A DNA stretch of 64,000 nt, taken from positions 1 through 64,000 of the forward strand of contig NZ_BGOW01000003.1 of the NCBI RefSeq assembly GCF_003851125.1. Reading direction: 5' to 3'. Shown one piece after another: positions 1 to 9,496 of the stretch (position 1 is its first letter; each line of letters opens with the position of its first letter). The DNA comes from Sulfuriferula multivorans. Lineage in GTDB: Bacteria > Pseudomonadota > Gammaproteobacteria > Burkholderiales > Sulfuriferulaceae. A program made the translations under genes and the position numbers. The notes under the pieces were generated by a model, which did no database searches, was not told where the DNA came from, and worked only from the letters and a program-made list of their open reading frames with translations.

Positions 1-358
1 GGCTCATGGCTTGATTGCCACCCCGGGCGCCTGTGGCGTGCGGATGAACCTTGATATGGCTGGCATCAATCATCAGCCATTCGTAATCAGGATCGTCGAT
101 CAATTGCTCCAGCAATACCTCCCAGACGCCGTTGTCTCTCCATCGGCAGAACCTTCGGTGCGTGTTCTTCCAGTCCCCATACGAGGGCGGCAAATCCCGC
201 CATGGTGCACCCGTTCTCAAAATCCAGCATACCGCATTGATAAATCGTCGGTTGTCGTGTGCGATGCCGCCCCACACGCCTTTACGCCCCGGCAATCGCG
301 GCTCAAGTAGCGCCCACGCCGCATCGGAGATGTCATGTCGTTGATAGGCATCAGCCAT
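1..358 (-). CDS. IS5-family transposase, N-terminal part (runs off the left edge)
   Basis: Translating the minus strand from the ATG at 358 gives an open frame to the window edge. It begins MADAYQRHDISDAAW and contains a DUF4096-like N-terminal helical region (WALLEPRLPGR, WILRTGAPWRDLP, TTHRRF-like helix KNTHRRFCRW), then MIDASHIKVHPHATGA, the first Asp of the DDE catalytic core. This order is typical of IS5-family ORFs, in which the catalytic half is often reached by programmed frameshifting. Whether the gene is whole cannot be seen. No stop or frameshift appears in the visible 119 codons, so the copy may be intact. Confidence 0.85.
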   Translation of the reverse strand, partial: MADAYQRHDISDAAWALLEPRLPGRKGVWGGIAHDNRRFINAVCWILRTGAPWRDLPPSYGDWKNTHRRFCRWRDNGVWEVLLEQLIDDPDYEWLMIDASHIKVHPHATGARGGNQAMS

Positions 359-416
359 TCGCGTCCACCGCAGTTTATGTAAAAAACTATTTTAACATAT
401 CACGTGACGACACTGT
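1..416 (-). mobile_element. IS5-family insertion sequence, right end only (left end outside window)
   Basis: The segment contains the first 119 codons of an IS5-family (IS427-like) transposase and about 58 bp of non-coding DNA upstream of its start. Directly outside the presumed end is CTAG (417-420), which fits the YTAR target preference known for the IS427 group, so the IS end is placed at about 416. The inner terminal bases on the minus strand would read ACAGTGTCGTCACGTG. The other terminal repeat lies outside the window, so the exact boundary is inference. The IS abuts the inverted-repeat element that starts at 419. Confidence 0.6.
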
Positions 417-418
417 CT

Positions 419-686
419 AGGGCTCGTTAATGAATAACCTGGACAAACGTTGTTGCGTATTCGGGATGGATGCAAGGCGCGAGGCGCGGCGAATGGTTGT
501 TCCATTCGCAAGCCTCGCAACGCCGCAGACGCCCGAATACGCAACAACCCTTCGGGCTGGGGCCGCTTTTGGCGCATTCCGGTGTTGCTAGCCACTTGTT
601 GTGAATGACACAACTGCGCATCTTGCGCCTAGGTCTGCGCCAAAATCGACCCCAGCGTTTGTCCAGGTTATTCATTAACGAGCCCT
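419..686. repeat. 268-bp MITE-like element with 31-bp perfect terminal inverted repeats
   Basis: Bases 419-449 (starting agggctcgttaatgaat) are the exact reverse complement of 656-686. Inside lies a second perfect 17-bp inverted repeat (449-465 against 532-548, gttgttgcgtattcggg), and inside that a small hairpin (490-496 cgaatgg, loop ttgtt, ccattcg). The DNA has no credible ORF. The right end supplies the last base of the stop codon of the GST-like gene (686-688). Size, lack of coding capacity and perfect terminal repeats fit a non-autonomous transposable element. No clear target duplication was found. It directly adjoins the IS5-family end. Confidence 0.75.
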
Positions 687-1372
687 TAGTGTTGCATGAT
701 AAGACCGTCGCGCAGGCTTGCCCCGCAAGTCTTTTCGACGCGTTCGATGTAGTACATCAAATCCAGAGGCATGGTCACGCCGTCCAGCAATTGTAGCGGA
801 AACAGGTCGCACGCCAGCAGCAGGTCGCAGGCGCTGAACGCACCCCCGGCATAAAAGCGCTGGCGCCCCAAATGACGCGCCAGCTCAGCCAGCCGGGACT
901 GCGCGGCAAACTGGTTGAAGCCATCGTAGCGGTCATTGGACAAGGCTTCCACGCTCATGCCAAAACGATGCTCGATTTGCGCTTTATAGGCCGCCTGTAT
1001 CGCCGGGTCAGCGCCAATATCGGCAAACGCCGGTGCAACCGGTGCATACAGCCTGGCCAGCAGATGCTCGACCGATTGCCGCCAATCCAGCAGCGCTTGC
1101 CAGGCTGCCGCTTCAACCAGGCCGTCAAAAATCGGTTTGCCCCCAACCCAGTCATCCAGCTGGCGCAATATTGCCAGCGAATCCTTATGCAGGCTGCCGT
1201 CCGCCAGACACAGCACCAGATCGGCGTGGGCTATGCCCAGTTCAAAAAAAGTTGCATCATCGTCGTGGCTGAGCGCCACAAGTTCATGATCGACACATTT
1301 GTAGGCCAGCGCCAGCCGCACCCGCTGCGCGGGCATGGATGACCAGTAATGGAACAGTCGCGGCCTTGTCAT
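686..1372 (-). CDS. Glutathione S-transferase family protein
   Basis: The 228-aa product has the two-domain GST layout. A thioredoxin-like N-terminal domain occupies residues 1-75 (RPRLFHYWSSMPAQRVRLAL, with Ser residues at the usual activation position, and the SLAILRQLDDW region). An all-helical C-terminal domain follows, with FSACDLLLACDLFPLQLL near residue 185. GSTs conjugate glutathione to electrophiles or act as isomerases in the cytosol; the substrate is not evident. The stop codon shares a base with the terminal repeat of the adjacent mobile element, so the C-terminus may have been affected by that insertion, although the length is normal. An EVE-domain gene lies just upstream on the same strand. 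Confidence 0.8.
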   Translation of the reverse strand: MTRPRLFHYWSSMPAQRVRLALAYKCVDHELVALSHDDDATFFELGIAHADLVLCLADGSLHKDSLAILRQLDDWVGGKPIFDGLVEAAAWQALLDWRQSVEHLLARLYAPVAPAFADIGADPAIQAAYKAQIEHRFGMSVEALSNDRYDGFNQFAAQSRLAELARHLGRQRFYAGGAFSACDLLLACDLFPLQLLDGVTMPLDLMYYIERVEKTCGASLRDGLIMQH

Positions 1373-1392
1373 GATTCAAGGTATTCCCGGCA

Positions 1393-1848
1393 CTACAACT
1401 GGCTGACGATGAATTCGTATTCCCGAGGATCCACCGGCGTAATCGACAGGCGGTTACCTTTTTGCAGGATGCGCATGCTGGCAAGTACGGGGGCTGCACG
1501 GATTTCCTTGAGCGGCATCAGCCGGGTTTTTTTCACCAGCCTGACATCCACATTGAACCAGCGCGGCGTTTCGCGCGTCGCCTTGGGGTCAAAATATTTG
1601 TTGGCCTGGTCGAACTGCGTTTCATCCGGATAAGCCAGGCGACTGACTTCGGCCAGCCCGGCGATACCCGGTTCCGCACAGCTGGAATGGTAAAACAGTA
1701 CCTTGTCCCCCACCCGCATCTGGTCGCGCATGAAATTGCGCGCCTGATAATTGCGGATCCCATACCAGGCCACCGTCTGCGCGGGCAGCGCAGCGAGATC
1801 GTCGATACTCACATCCGATGGCTCGGATTTCATTAACCAGTAACGCAT
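1393..1848 (-). CDS. EVE domain-containing protein (thymocyte nuclear protein 1-like)
   Basis: The 151-aa product begins MRYWLMKSEPSDVSIDDL and carries AWYGIRNYQARNFMRDQM and VGDKVLFYHSSC, the hallmark segments of the EVE/PUA-like fold that covers nearly the whole protein. Members bind modified bases in RNA or DNA, and their biological role in bacteria is poorly defined. Length matches the single-domain family. It is 20 bp upstream of the GST-like gene on the same strand, so co-transcription is likely. The first ATG is used because the family normally begins M-x-Y/F-W-L-x-K-S-E-P. Confidence 0.9.
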   Translation of the reverse strand: MRYWLMKSEPSDVSIDDLAALPAQTVAWYGIRNYQARNFMRDQMRVGDKVLFYHSSCAEPGIAGLAEVSRLAYPDETQFDQANKYFDPKATRETPRWFNVDVRLVKKTRLMPLKEIRAAPVLASMRILQKGNRLSITPVDPREYEFIVSQL

Positions 1849-1905
1849 GGCTTCCTCGGCATATAATCGGTTCTTCGGAGTTTTCCGATTTTACTGGAAA
1901 TACAC

Positions 1906-2205
1906 ATGAGCCTGCTCGAAGAAAAACTCATCCGCTGGTATCAGGAACCCGCCGTACAAGCCCATAACTGGGAACCCCGCCTGTTCTGGAAAGAAATCGA
2001 CACACGCCATCCGTTCGGCACGCTGAAAGTGGAGCCGCGCGAACTGGAGGTGCTGTTTGCCACGCTGATCGGCGAACCCTCGGAGTGCATGGCTGAGCTC
2101 AATGCCGAATCGCAGGTGCGCGGCGATTACATGCTGCGCGGCGATTTTCTGGCTGCCAATGCGCGCCGTCACGAGTTGCCGCTGTTAACTCGCGTGTATG
2201 CCTGA
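1906..2205 (+). CDS. Unrecognised ~100-aa protein, first of a tandem paralogous pair
   Basis: I do not recognise the family. The 99-aa product (MSLLEEKLIRWYQEPAVQ...) is soluble with no signal peptide or membrane segment. It aligns along most of its length with the next gene: both have a short amphipathic start, W-x-P-x-LFWK, HDPFG/HPFG-x-L-x-V-x-P-x-ELEV-x-FA-x-LIG-x-x-SEC. The conserved SEC motif has the only shared Cys. The arrangement suggests a recent tandem duplication followed by divergence of the C-terminal third. It is divergent from the EVE gene and leads into the paralog and the WbuC-like gene. Confidence 0.7.
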   Translation: MSLLEEKLIRWYQEPAVQAHNWEPRLFWKEIDTRHPFGTLKVEPRELEVLFATLIGEPSECMAELNAESQVRGDYMLRGDFLAANARRHELPLLTRVYA

Positions 2206-2249
2206 CACGGTCTATATTGATAGTCCATCCTCGTTTCAAGGAGACTGTC

Positions 2250-2558
2250 ATGACTAGCCTGGAGATGAAACTCAAAGACTGGTTCCTGCACCCGGCAATC
2301 CAGTACCACGACTGGGATCCGGCGCTGTTCTGGAAACCGTACGACGAACATGATCCGTTTGGCGAGTTGCGCGTCGATCCGCAGGAGCTCGAAGTCTATT
2401 TCGCTGCGCTGATCGGTGCCGAGTCGGAGTGCTACGATGCGGTCAATCAAAATCATCAAGCCGCAAAATTTTCACCCTTGCCGCGTGCGGTGTTTCTCAC
2501 CGTAAGCGCCCACCGCAACGACGTCCCGCTGTTCAGTCCGGCCCATACCCTGCATTAG
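2250..2558 (+). CDS. Unrecognised ~100-aa protein, second of a tandem paralogous pair
   Basis: The 102-aa product (MTSLEMKLKDWFLHPAIQ...) is the paralog of the preceding gene, sharing W-D/E-P-x-LFWK, DPFGELRVDPQELEVYFAALIG and SEC. The start is placed at the ATG at 2250 because AAGGAG at 2238-2243 sits 6 bp upstream; the frame is open further upstream but without that support. No domain is recognised. The gene is followed after 10 bp by the WbuC-like gene, so the three probably form a small operon. Confidence 0.7.
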   Translation: MTSLEMKLKDWFLHPAIQYHDWDPALFWKPYDEHDPFGELRVDPQELEVYFAALIGAESECYDAVNQNHQAAKFSPLPRAVFLTVSAHRNDVPLFSPAHTLH

Positions 2559-2568
2559 GAAAACGCAT

Positions 2569-4292
<1,724 letters not shown>

Positions 4293-4616
4293 ATGGCCAG
4301 CAAAAAAAATATTCTGAACATTGCCCTGGGTAGCGCTTTTGTTGCCGCTTTCAGCACTGCCGCGGTGGTTAATGCCGCTCAAAACCCGTTTGCCATGCAA
4401 AGTATGGACAAGGGCTATATGACAGCCGACTCGCACATGGCCAAAGATAGCAAGGCAATGGATGGCAACTGCGGGAGCGCTCACATGAAAACCAAAGAAG
4501 GCGCGTGTTCCGGCAAGAAAAAAATGATGCAAGACAAGAAAGGCAGCCATAAAGAAATGGGAGGGAGCAAAAACGACGCCGATAAAAAAGCAGCTGACAT
4601 GCCCGCCGCCATGTAA
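4293..4616 (+). CDS. hvfA: HvfA/BufA1-like RiPP metallophore precursor peptide
   Basis: The 107-aa product has a Sec-type signal peptide (KKNILNIALGSAFVAAF...VVNAA, cleavage near residue 29) and a low-complexity mature part rich in Met, Lys, His, Gly and Ala. It has only two cysteines, C60 in DGNCG and C72 in EGACS, which resemble degenerate copies of the EGKCG motif whose Cys is modified in HvfA/bufferin peptides. Such peptides are modified by the neighbouring MNIO enzyme and bind copper or other metals in the periplasm. The ATG at 4293 is preferred because GGAG (4283-4286) lies 6 bp upstream; a TTG start at 4281 would place that site inside the gene. Confidence 0.8.
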   Translation: MASKKNILNIALGSAFVAAFSTAAVVNAAQNPFAMQSMDKGYMTADSHMAKDSKAMDGNCGSAHMKTKEGACSGKKKMMQDKKGSHKEMGGSKNDADKKAADMPAAM

Positions 4617-4634
4617 TTTCGACTTCGCGTCGAG

Positions 4635-5570
4635 ATGAGTCCGCTCAATCTGCAAGGCGCGGGGCTTGGGCTGCGCAGAGAATTACTCAGTGCTCTGGAA
4701 GCCCAGGTTCCTTCCGTGATTGATTTTTTCGAAATTTCCCCGGAAAACTGGATCGATCTGGGCGGGGCACTGGGCCGCCGCCTGCGTCCCTTTACCGAGC
4801 GCTACCCGTTCGTCTGCCATGGCTTGTCGCTATCCTTGGGCGGCCCGGCTGCGCTGAACGAAGTCCTGCTGCGCAAAACCAAGGCCTTCATGGATCTGCA
4901 CGATATTGCCTTGTTTACCGAACACCTGTCTTACTGCAGCGATGACGGGCATTTATATGACTTGTTGCCCATCCCGTTTACCTGTGAGGCGGTGACTTAC
5001 GTGGCAGCGCGCATCCGTCGCGCCCAGGACATCCTGGAACGCAAGATCGCCATTGAAAACGCCTCTTTTTATGTGATGGCAGACATCGCGGAAATGGACG
5101 AGGCCAGCTTTATCAATGCCGTTCTGGAAGAAGCCGATTGCCTGCTGCATCTTGACGTCAACAATGTCTATGTCAACAGCATCAACCACCAATTCGATGC
5201 GAGCGCCTTCATCCACGCCATGCCCGCGCAGCGCGTGGTGTATATGCATACGGCCGGGCATTATCAGGAAGCGCCCGACCTCCTGGTGGACACCCACGGC
5301 GCGGATGTCGTCGAGCCGGTATGGGCCCTGCTGGATCAGGCATACCGCCATGCCGGCACGCTGCCTACGCTGCTGGAACGCGATTTCAACATTCCCCCAT
5401 TGAGCCAACTGGTCGGCGAAGTCGAGCGTATCGCCGCCTTGCAACGCAGCCATCAATCTGAAAAATCAGTTAGCCACGGAGAACACAGAGTTCACAGAGA
5501 CAACGAGGTTCGCAGGGATGGGCGGCTTGTCGCCCAACGCGCAAAAACAATTGGTTGCCGTGAATATTGA
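4635..5570 (+). CDS. hvfB: HvfB/BufB-like MNIO family (DUF692) RiPP maturase
   Basis: The 311-aa product is a DUF692 TIM-barrel multinuclear non-haem iron oxidase. Likely metal-binding segments are [61 protein letters not shown] and [11 protein letters not shown]. Such enzymes oxidise Cys residues of the precursor to oxazolone/thioamide or thiooxazole groups. The gene lies 18 bp after hvfA. The last ~40 residues (after about residue 273, [18 protein letters not shown]...) are not family sequence: they are encoded by the inverted-repeat element starting at 5473, which has replaced or extended the natural C-terminus. The catalytic part appears complete. Confidence 0.88.
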   Translation: MSPLNLQGAGLGLRRELLSALEAQVPSVIDFFEISPENWIDLGGALGRRLRPFTERYPFVCHGLSLSLGGPAALNEVLLRKTKAFMDLHDIALFTEHLSYCSDDGHLYDLLPIPFTCEAVTYVAARIRRAQDILERKIAIENASFYVMADIAEMDEASFINAVLEEADCLLHLDVNNVYVNSINHQFDASAFIHAMPAQRVVYMHTAGHYQEAPDLLVDTHGADVVEPVWALLDQAYRHAGTLPTLLERDFNIPPLSQLVGEVERIAALQRSHQSEKSVSHGEHRVHRDNEVRRDGRLVAQRAKTIGCREY

Positions 5571-5640
5571 CTTCACCCATCAGGTGAACCGGAAAATAGG
5601 TGGAAACCGCTTCATCTCTATGTCCTGTGTTCTCTGTGGC
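5473..5640. repeat. Short interspersed element with inverted ccacagagaacacagag ends (copy 1)
   Basis: Bases 5473-5490 read gccacggagaacacagag and the other end (5616-5640) contains the inverted form ctgtgttctctgtggc with a few changes. The pair brackets 168 bp containing the 3' end of hvfB and the hvfB-hvfC gap. A second element with near-identical ends is at 11740-11855. The interior sequences differ, so only the termini define the family. It looks like a small dispersed palindromic element; its mobility is unproven. Confidence 0.65.
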
Positions 5641-5671
5641 TTGAATTGCGGTTTTTAGGATCAACACTTTC

Positions 5672-6445
5672 ATGAGCGACGCCAAAGCGCCTGAATTGCC
5701 GGCATTCCAGCGCTATCAGCTTGCCTTCACCGCCCACCTTCGCGATCCCCGGGCGCATCCACGCCCGCGCAAAGTTGAAGCCCGGCGCATGGCGTTGTAT
5801 CGCGAACTGCTCTACAACAGTGTGGAAAGCGCGCTGCTGGCCTGCTTTCCGGTGCTGCGCCGGATACTGGGCCAGCGCAAATGGGGCAGGCTGGTGCGCA
5901 GCTTTTTGGCACAGCACCGTAGCCACACGACTTATTTCCGCCAGATACCCGACGAATTCATCCAGTTTTTGCAACATGAATGGACGCCAGCCGCCGATTA
6001 CCCGCCGTTTATGCTGGAACTGGCGCATTACGAATGGATGGAGCTGGTACTGTCGGTTTCCACGCGCGAAGCGGATCTGAGCGGACTCGATAGCCGCGCC
6101 GATCTGCTGGAAAGATGCCCCGTACTCAATCCGGTGATGGCTCTACTCAACTATGCCTATCCAGTCCATCGCCTCGGGCCGAAGTTCAAACCCATTGAGG
6201 CGCCTGCCCAAACCACCCACCTGCTGATGTTGCGCGACCTGGCCGACCGGATGCGTTTTATCGTACTGAATCCGGTCAGCGCACGTCTGCTCAGCCTGCT
6301 GGAAACGGGTGAACTCAGCGGACGGGCGGCTCTCCTCAAGCTCGCCGAAGAAATACATCACCCGGACCCGGAAATCATGCTGCGCTTTGGATTGGACATG
6401 CTGCAGAATTTGCACGCCGAACAGGCCATTCTCGGTACCCGCTGA
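5672..6445 (+). CDS. hvfC: HvfC/BufC-like RiPP maturation partner (DUF2063)
   Basis: The 257-aa product has the DUF2063 N-terminal domain: FQRYQLAFTAHLRDP, MALYRELLYNSVESALLACFPVLRRILG and FLAQHRSHTTYFRQIPDEF, typical of proteins always found beside DUF692 enzymes. A less conserved C-terminal domain (residues ~150-257) is related to winged-helix-like partner domains. In characterised systems the partner binds the precursor leader and delivers it to the MNIO enzyme. It follows hvfB by 101 bp, most of which is the inserted repeat element. No DoxX-like fourth gene (HvfX/BufD) follows; the next gene is mgtE. Confidence 0.85.
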   Translation: MSDAKAPELPAFQRYQLAFTAHLRDPRAHPRPRKVEARRMALYRELLYNSVESALLACFPVLRRILGQRKWGRLVRSFLAQHRSHTTYFRQIPDEFIQFLQHEWTPAADYPPFMLELAHYEWMELVLSVSTREADLSGLDSRADLLERCPVLNPVMALLNYAYPVHRLGPKFKPIEAPAQTTHLLMLRDLADRMRFIVLNPVSARLLSLLETGELSGRAALLKLAEEIHHPDPEIMLRFGLDMLQNLHAEQAILGTR

Positions 6446-6577
6446 GTCCGTTTCATCCCGTCTTTCTCCGCCTGCTCAATTCTGTCGCCTTTGACAATGA
6501 CAACGCGCTTTCAGGCGTCATGCAAGTTCCCGTACAATCACGGCTTTAGCCACACCCCCTAATTCGCGTCTAAGCCC

Positions 6578-8032
6578 ATGGACGATACTCCGGAAATCCG
6601 CAAAGCCCACGACAGCACCGAAGACAACCTGGATCAGGTGGTCTCGTTGCTGCGCAAGCATCATCTGGTGGCAAATCTGGTGCATAAACAGGATATGCCG
6701 CGCCATGAGCTGGTGGAAGGTCTGGTACACAAACAGCACCTGGCCGAGCTGCATGCGCTGCTGGACGACATGCATCCGGCGGACGTGGCACGCGTACTGG
6801 AAGCGCTGCCGCGCGATGACCGTTTGCTGGTATGGGATCTGGTCCGCGTAGAGCATGACGGCGAAATTCTGCTGGAAGTCTCCGACGCGGTGCGCGAATC
6901 GCTCATCAAGAGCATGGACAGCGACGAGCTGCTCGCCGCTGCCGAAACCCTGGACACCGACGAGATCGCCGACCTGGCGCCCGACCTGCCGCAGGACGTG
7001 ATCCAGGAACTGCTCGAGTCGCTCGATGCGCAAAAACGTGCGCGCCTGCAATCGACGCTGTCCTACCCGGAAGACAGCGTGGGCGCACTGATGGACTACG
7101 ACATGGTCACCATCCGCGCCGATGTGACGCTGGAAGTTGCGCTACGCTACCTGCGGCGGCTGAAGGAATTGCCGGATCACACCGACAAGCTGTTCGTGGT
7201 GGATCGCGATGGCGCCGTACGCGGCGTGATGCCGTTGCAACGCCTGTTGCTGCAGGATCCCGACGCCAACGTGGCCGACGTGATGGCGGAAGAAGTGGTG
7301 ACTTTCCGTCCCGAAGACGAAGCCACCGATGCCGCCCAGGCCTTCGAACGCTACGACCTCGTGTCGGCGCCCGTGATCGATGCGCGCAACCGGCTGGTCG
7401 GCCGTCTCACGGTGGATGCGGTGGTAGACTACATCCGCCAGGAGTCCGACAGCGACATGCTGTCCATCGCCGGTTTGCGCGAGGAGGAAGATATTTTTTC
7501 CAGCGTATGGAAGTCGGTGCAAAACCGCTGGGCTTGGCTCGCCATCAATCTGGTCACCGCCTTCATCGCGTCACGCGTCATCGGCATGTTCGACCACACG
7601 ATCGAAAAACTGGTGGCGCTGGCCGCGTTGATGCCCATCATTGCCGGGATCGGCGGCAACTCCGGCAACCAGACCATTACCATGATCGTGCGTGCGCTGG
7701 CTCTCGGACAAATCCACCCGGACAGCGCCAGAAAACTGTTTACCAAGGAAATCGGCGTGGCCGCACTGAACGGCCTGATCTGGGGCAGCGTGGTCGGCCT
7801 GTTTGCCTACATGCTGTACGGCAAACCGGCGCTCGGCCTGGTGATGATGGGTGCCATGACGCTCAATCTGTTGCTTGCAGCAGTGATGGGTGTCGCCATT
7901 CCAGTGCTGATGCACAAATTCGGCCGTGATCCGGCTGTCGGCTCCAGCGTATTGATTACCGCCGTCACCGACAGTGGCGGCTTTTTCATCTTTTTGGGTC
8001 TGGCGACCCTGTTTATGGCGTACTTGAAGTGA
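6578..8032 (+). CDS. mgtE: Magnesium transporter MgtE
   Basis: The 484-aa product is an inner-membrane Mg2+ channel/transporter. The N-terminal helical MgtE_N domain covers residues ~40-155 (LLDDMHPADVARVLEALP, YPEDSVGALMDYDMVTI). A pair of CBS domains follows to ~290, then five transmembrane segments in the last ~180 residues with GIGGNSGNQTITMIVRALALG, the conserved ion-pore region. The cytosolic domains sense intracellular Mg2+. The length is slightly longer than the usual ~450. It is preceded by 130 bp without a gene and appears to be a single-gene unit or the start of the plus-strand run. Confidence 0.95.
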   Translation: MDDTPEIRKAHDSTEDNLDQVVSLLRKHHLVANLVHKQDMPRHELVEGLVHKQHLAELHALLDDMHPADVARVLEALPRDDRLLVWDLVRVEHDGEILLEVSDAVRESLIKSMDSDELLAAAETLDTDEIADLAPDLPQDVIQELLESLDAQKRARLQSTLSYPEDSVGALMDYDMVTIRADVTLEVALRYLRRLKELPDHTDKLFVVDRDGAVRGVMPLQRLLLQDPDANVADVMAEEVVTFRPEDEATDAAQAFERYDLVSAPVIDARNRLVGRLTVDAVVDYIRQESDSDMLSIAGLREEEDIFSSVWKSVQNRWAWLAINLVTAFIASRVIGMFDHTIEKLVALAALMPIIAGIGGNSGNQTITMIVRALALGQIHPDSARKLFTKEIGVAALNGLIWGSVVGLFAYMLYGKPALGLVMMGAMTLNLLLAAVMGVAIPVLMHKFGRDPAVGSSVLITAVTDSGGFFIFLGLATLFMAYLK

Positions 8033-8099
8033 GTGCCGCGACAGCGGACTCGCGCAATGACGGCATGGCTATTTGCAATTCGATCGACAGGAATTAATC

Positions 8100-9491
8100 A
8101 TGCAGCAATTTGATCTCATCGTAATCGGCTCCGGTCCGGGCGGATACCGCGCTGCGGTACTCGCCACCCTGCGCGGCTTGTCCGTCGCCATCATTGAAAA
8201 GGCCGACTGGGGCGGCTGCTGCCTGAACCGCGGCTGCGTGCCCAAGAAGGACTGGCATCACACCGCACAACTGGTGGCGGCGAGCAAAGGTTTTGCCAAA
8301 CGCGGCATCAGCGGGACGTTGAGCGCAGAACTCGACGGCGCCTGGCAACACCAGAAAAAAGTCGTGGAAACCGTGCGCGACAGCTACACCGACTACATGA
8401 AGCGCCTCGGCATCAGCGCCTTCAATGGCGCAGCACGCTTCGTCGACGCCCACACTGTCGCCATCGGCGAAACCAGCATTAACGCCCAACACATCATCAT
8501 CGCCACCGGTTCCAGCCCGCTGGTTCCCGACGCCTATCCGCTCACCCCGGGCCGCGTGCTGACCACCGATGATCTATTCGACCATGTACCGCCCGCGGGC
8601 AAACGCGTGGCGCTGGTCGGCAGCGGCGTGATCGGTACTGAATTCGCGTTCATCCTCAGCCAACTCGGCCGTGACGTATTGTGGATCGCCAACAGCAAGC
8701 CGCTGGCCAGCAGCGCCTACTCGCAGCCGGCGTTGAAAATCCTGTACGAAGCGCTGGCCCGGCACGATATCAAGGTGCGTACCGGCTGCCGCGCGCAGTG
8801 CGTGGAAATACTGCCGGACGGCGTCAAACTCACCCTCGGCGACGGCAGCGTGGAAACCGTGGACTGGGTATTGCTCGGCACCGGGCGCCGTCCGCATACC
8901 GACAATCTGGGCGCCGATGCAGCCGGCGTGACGCTCGACGCCAAGGGCTTCGTCACAGTGAATGCCCATCTGCAAACCAGCGCACCGCACATCTACGCCA
9001 TCGGCGATGTCGCCAATCCGCGCATGACCGCCAACCAGGCGCTGGCCGATGCCGCTGTGGCCATCGCCAATATCCTCAGCCCCGGTTCGCGCCAGCGGGA
9101 TGCCGGCGCCGTGCCGGAGCTGGTTTACTCGGCCGTCGAACTGGGCCGCATCGGCATGAACGAGGACGATGCCGAAGACGCCGAACTGGAGCCCGCCGTC
9201 GGTTTTGCCGCGTTCGAAACCAACCCGCGTGCGCTCGGCCAGGACGACACCGACGGCTTCGTGCGCCTGATTGCCGACATGGACAGCGGCGCATTGCTGG
9301 GCGCGGAAGTGGTGGGGGCCGAAGCCGGCGAAATGCTCCACGTCATCGCCCAGCAGTTCGGCCACGACGACGCGCTGGCGCGCTTCGCAGGCATGTTCTA
9401 CAACCACCCGGCCAGAACCGAGGAAATCCAGAATGCCACCGAGACACTGGCGGCAAAATGGGGACTGGCGCAGCAGGTATTTGGGGAATAA
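8100..9491 (+). CDS. FAD-dependent pyridine nucleotide-disulfide oxidoreductase (dihydrolipoamide dehydrogenase-like)
   Basis: The 463-aa product has the class I disulfide reductase layout: FAD-binding DLIVIGSGPGGYRAAVLA at the N-terminus, the redox disulfide in GGCCLNRGCVPKK, a second Rossmann motif VALVGSGVIGTEFAFILS near residue 170, the FAD motif IYAIGDVANPRMTANQALADAA near 305, and a C-terminal dimerisation domain with FYNHPARTEE, which supplies the His-Glu pair. The substrate is unclear because no 2-oxoacid dehydrogenase or lipoyl protein is nearby; a mercuric-reductase-like or generic Lpd-like enzyme is possible. The start at 8100 has AGGA upstream; the longer TTG frame is less likely. 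Confidence 0.88.
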   Translation: MQQFDLIVIGSGPGGYRAAVLATLRGLSVAIIEKADWGGCCLNRGCVPKKDWHHTAQLVAASKGFAKRGISGTLSAELDGAWQHQKKVVETVRDSYTDYMKRLGISAFNGAARFVDAHTVAIGETSINAQHIIIATGSSPLVPDAYPLTPGRVLTTDDLFDHVPPAGKRVALVGSGVIGTEFAFILSQLGRDVLWIANSKPLASSAYSQPALKILYEALARHDIKVRTGCRAQCVEILPDGVKLTLGDGSVETVDWVLLGTGRRPHTDNLGADAAGVTLDAKGFVTVNAHLQTSAPHIYAIGDVANPRMTANQALADAAVAIANILSPGSRQRDAGAVPELVYSAVELGRIGMNEDDAEDAELEPAVGFAAFETNPRALGQDDTDGFVRLIADMDSGALLGAEVVGAEAGEMLHVIAQQFGHDDALARFAGMFYNHPARTEEIQNATETLAAKWGLAQQVFGE

Positions 9492-9496
9492 CCCGA

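Noticed and set aside
605-796. Small plus-strand frame through the right end of the inverted-repeat element
   Set aside because: It crosses the element boundary into the antisense of the GST gene and has no start signal.
6491-6538. TTGACA and TACAAT ahead of mgtE as a promoter pair
   Set aside because: They are 36 bp apart, far beyond the 16-18 bp required; only the -10-like TACAAT might be used.
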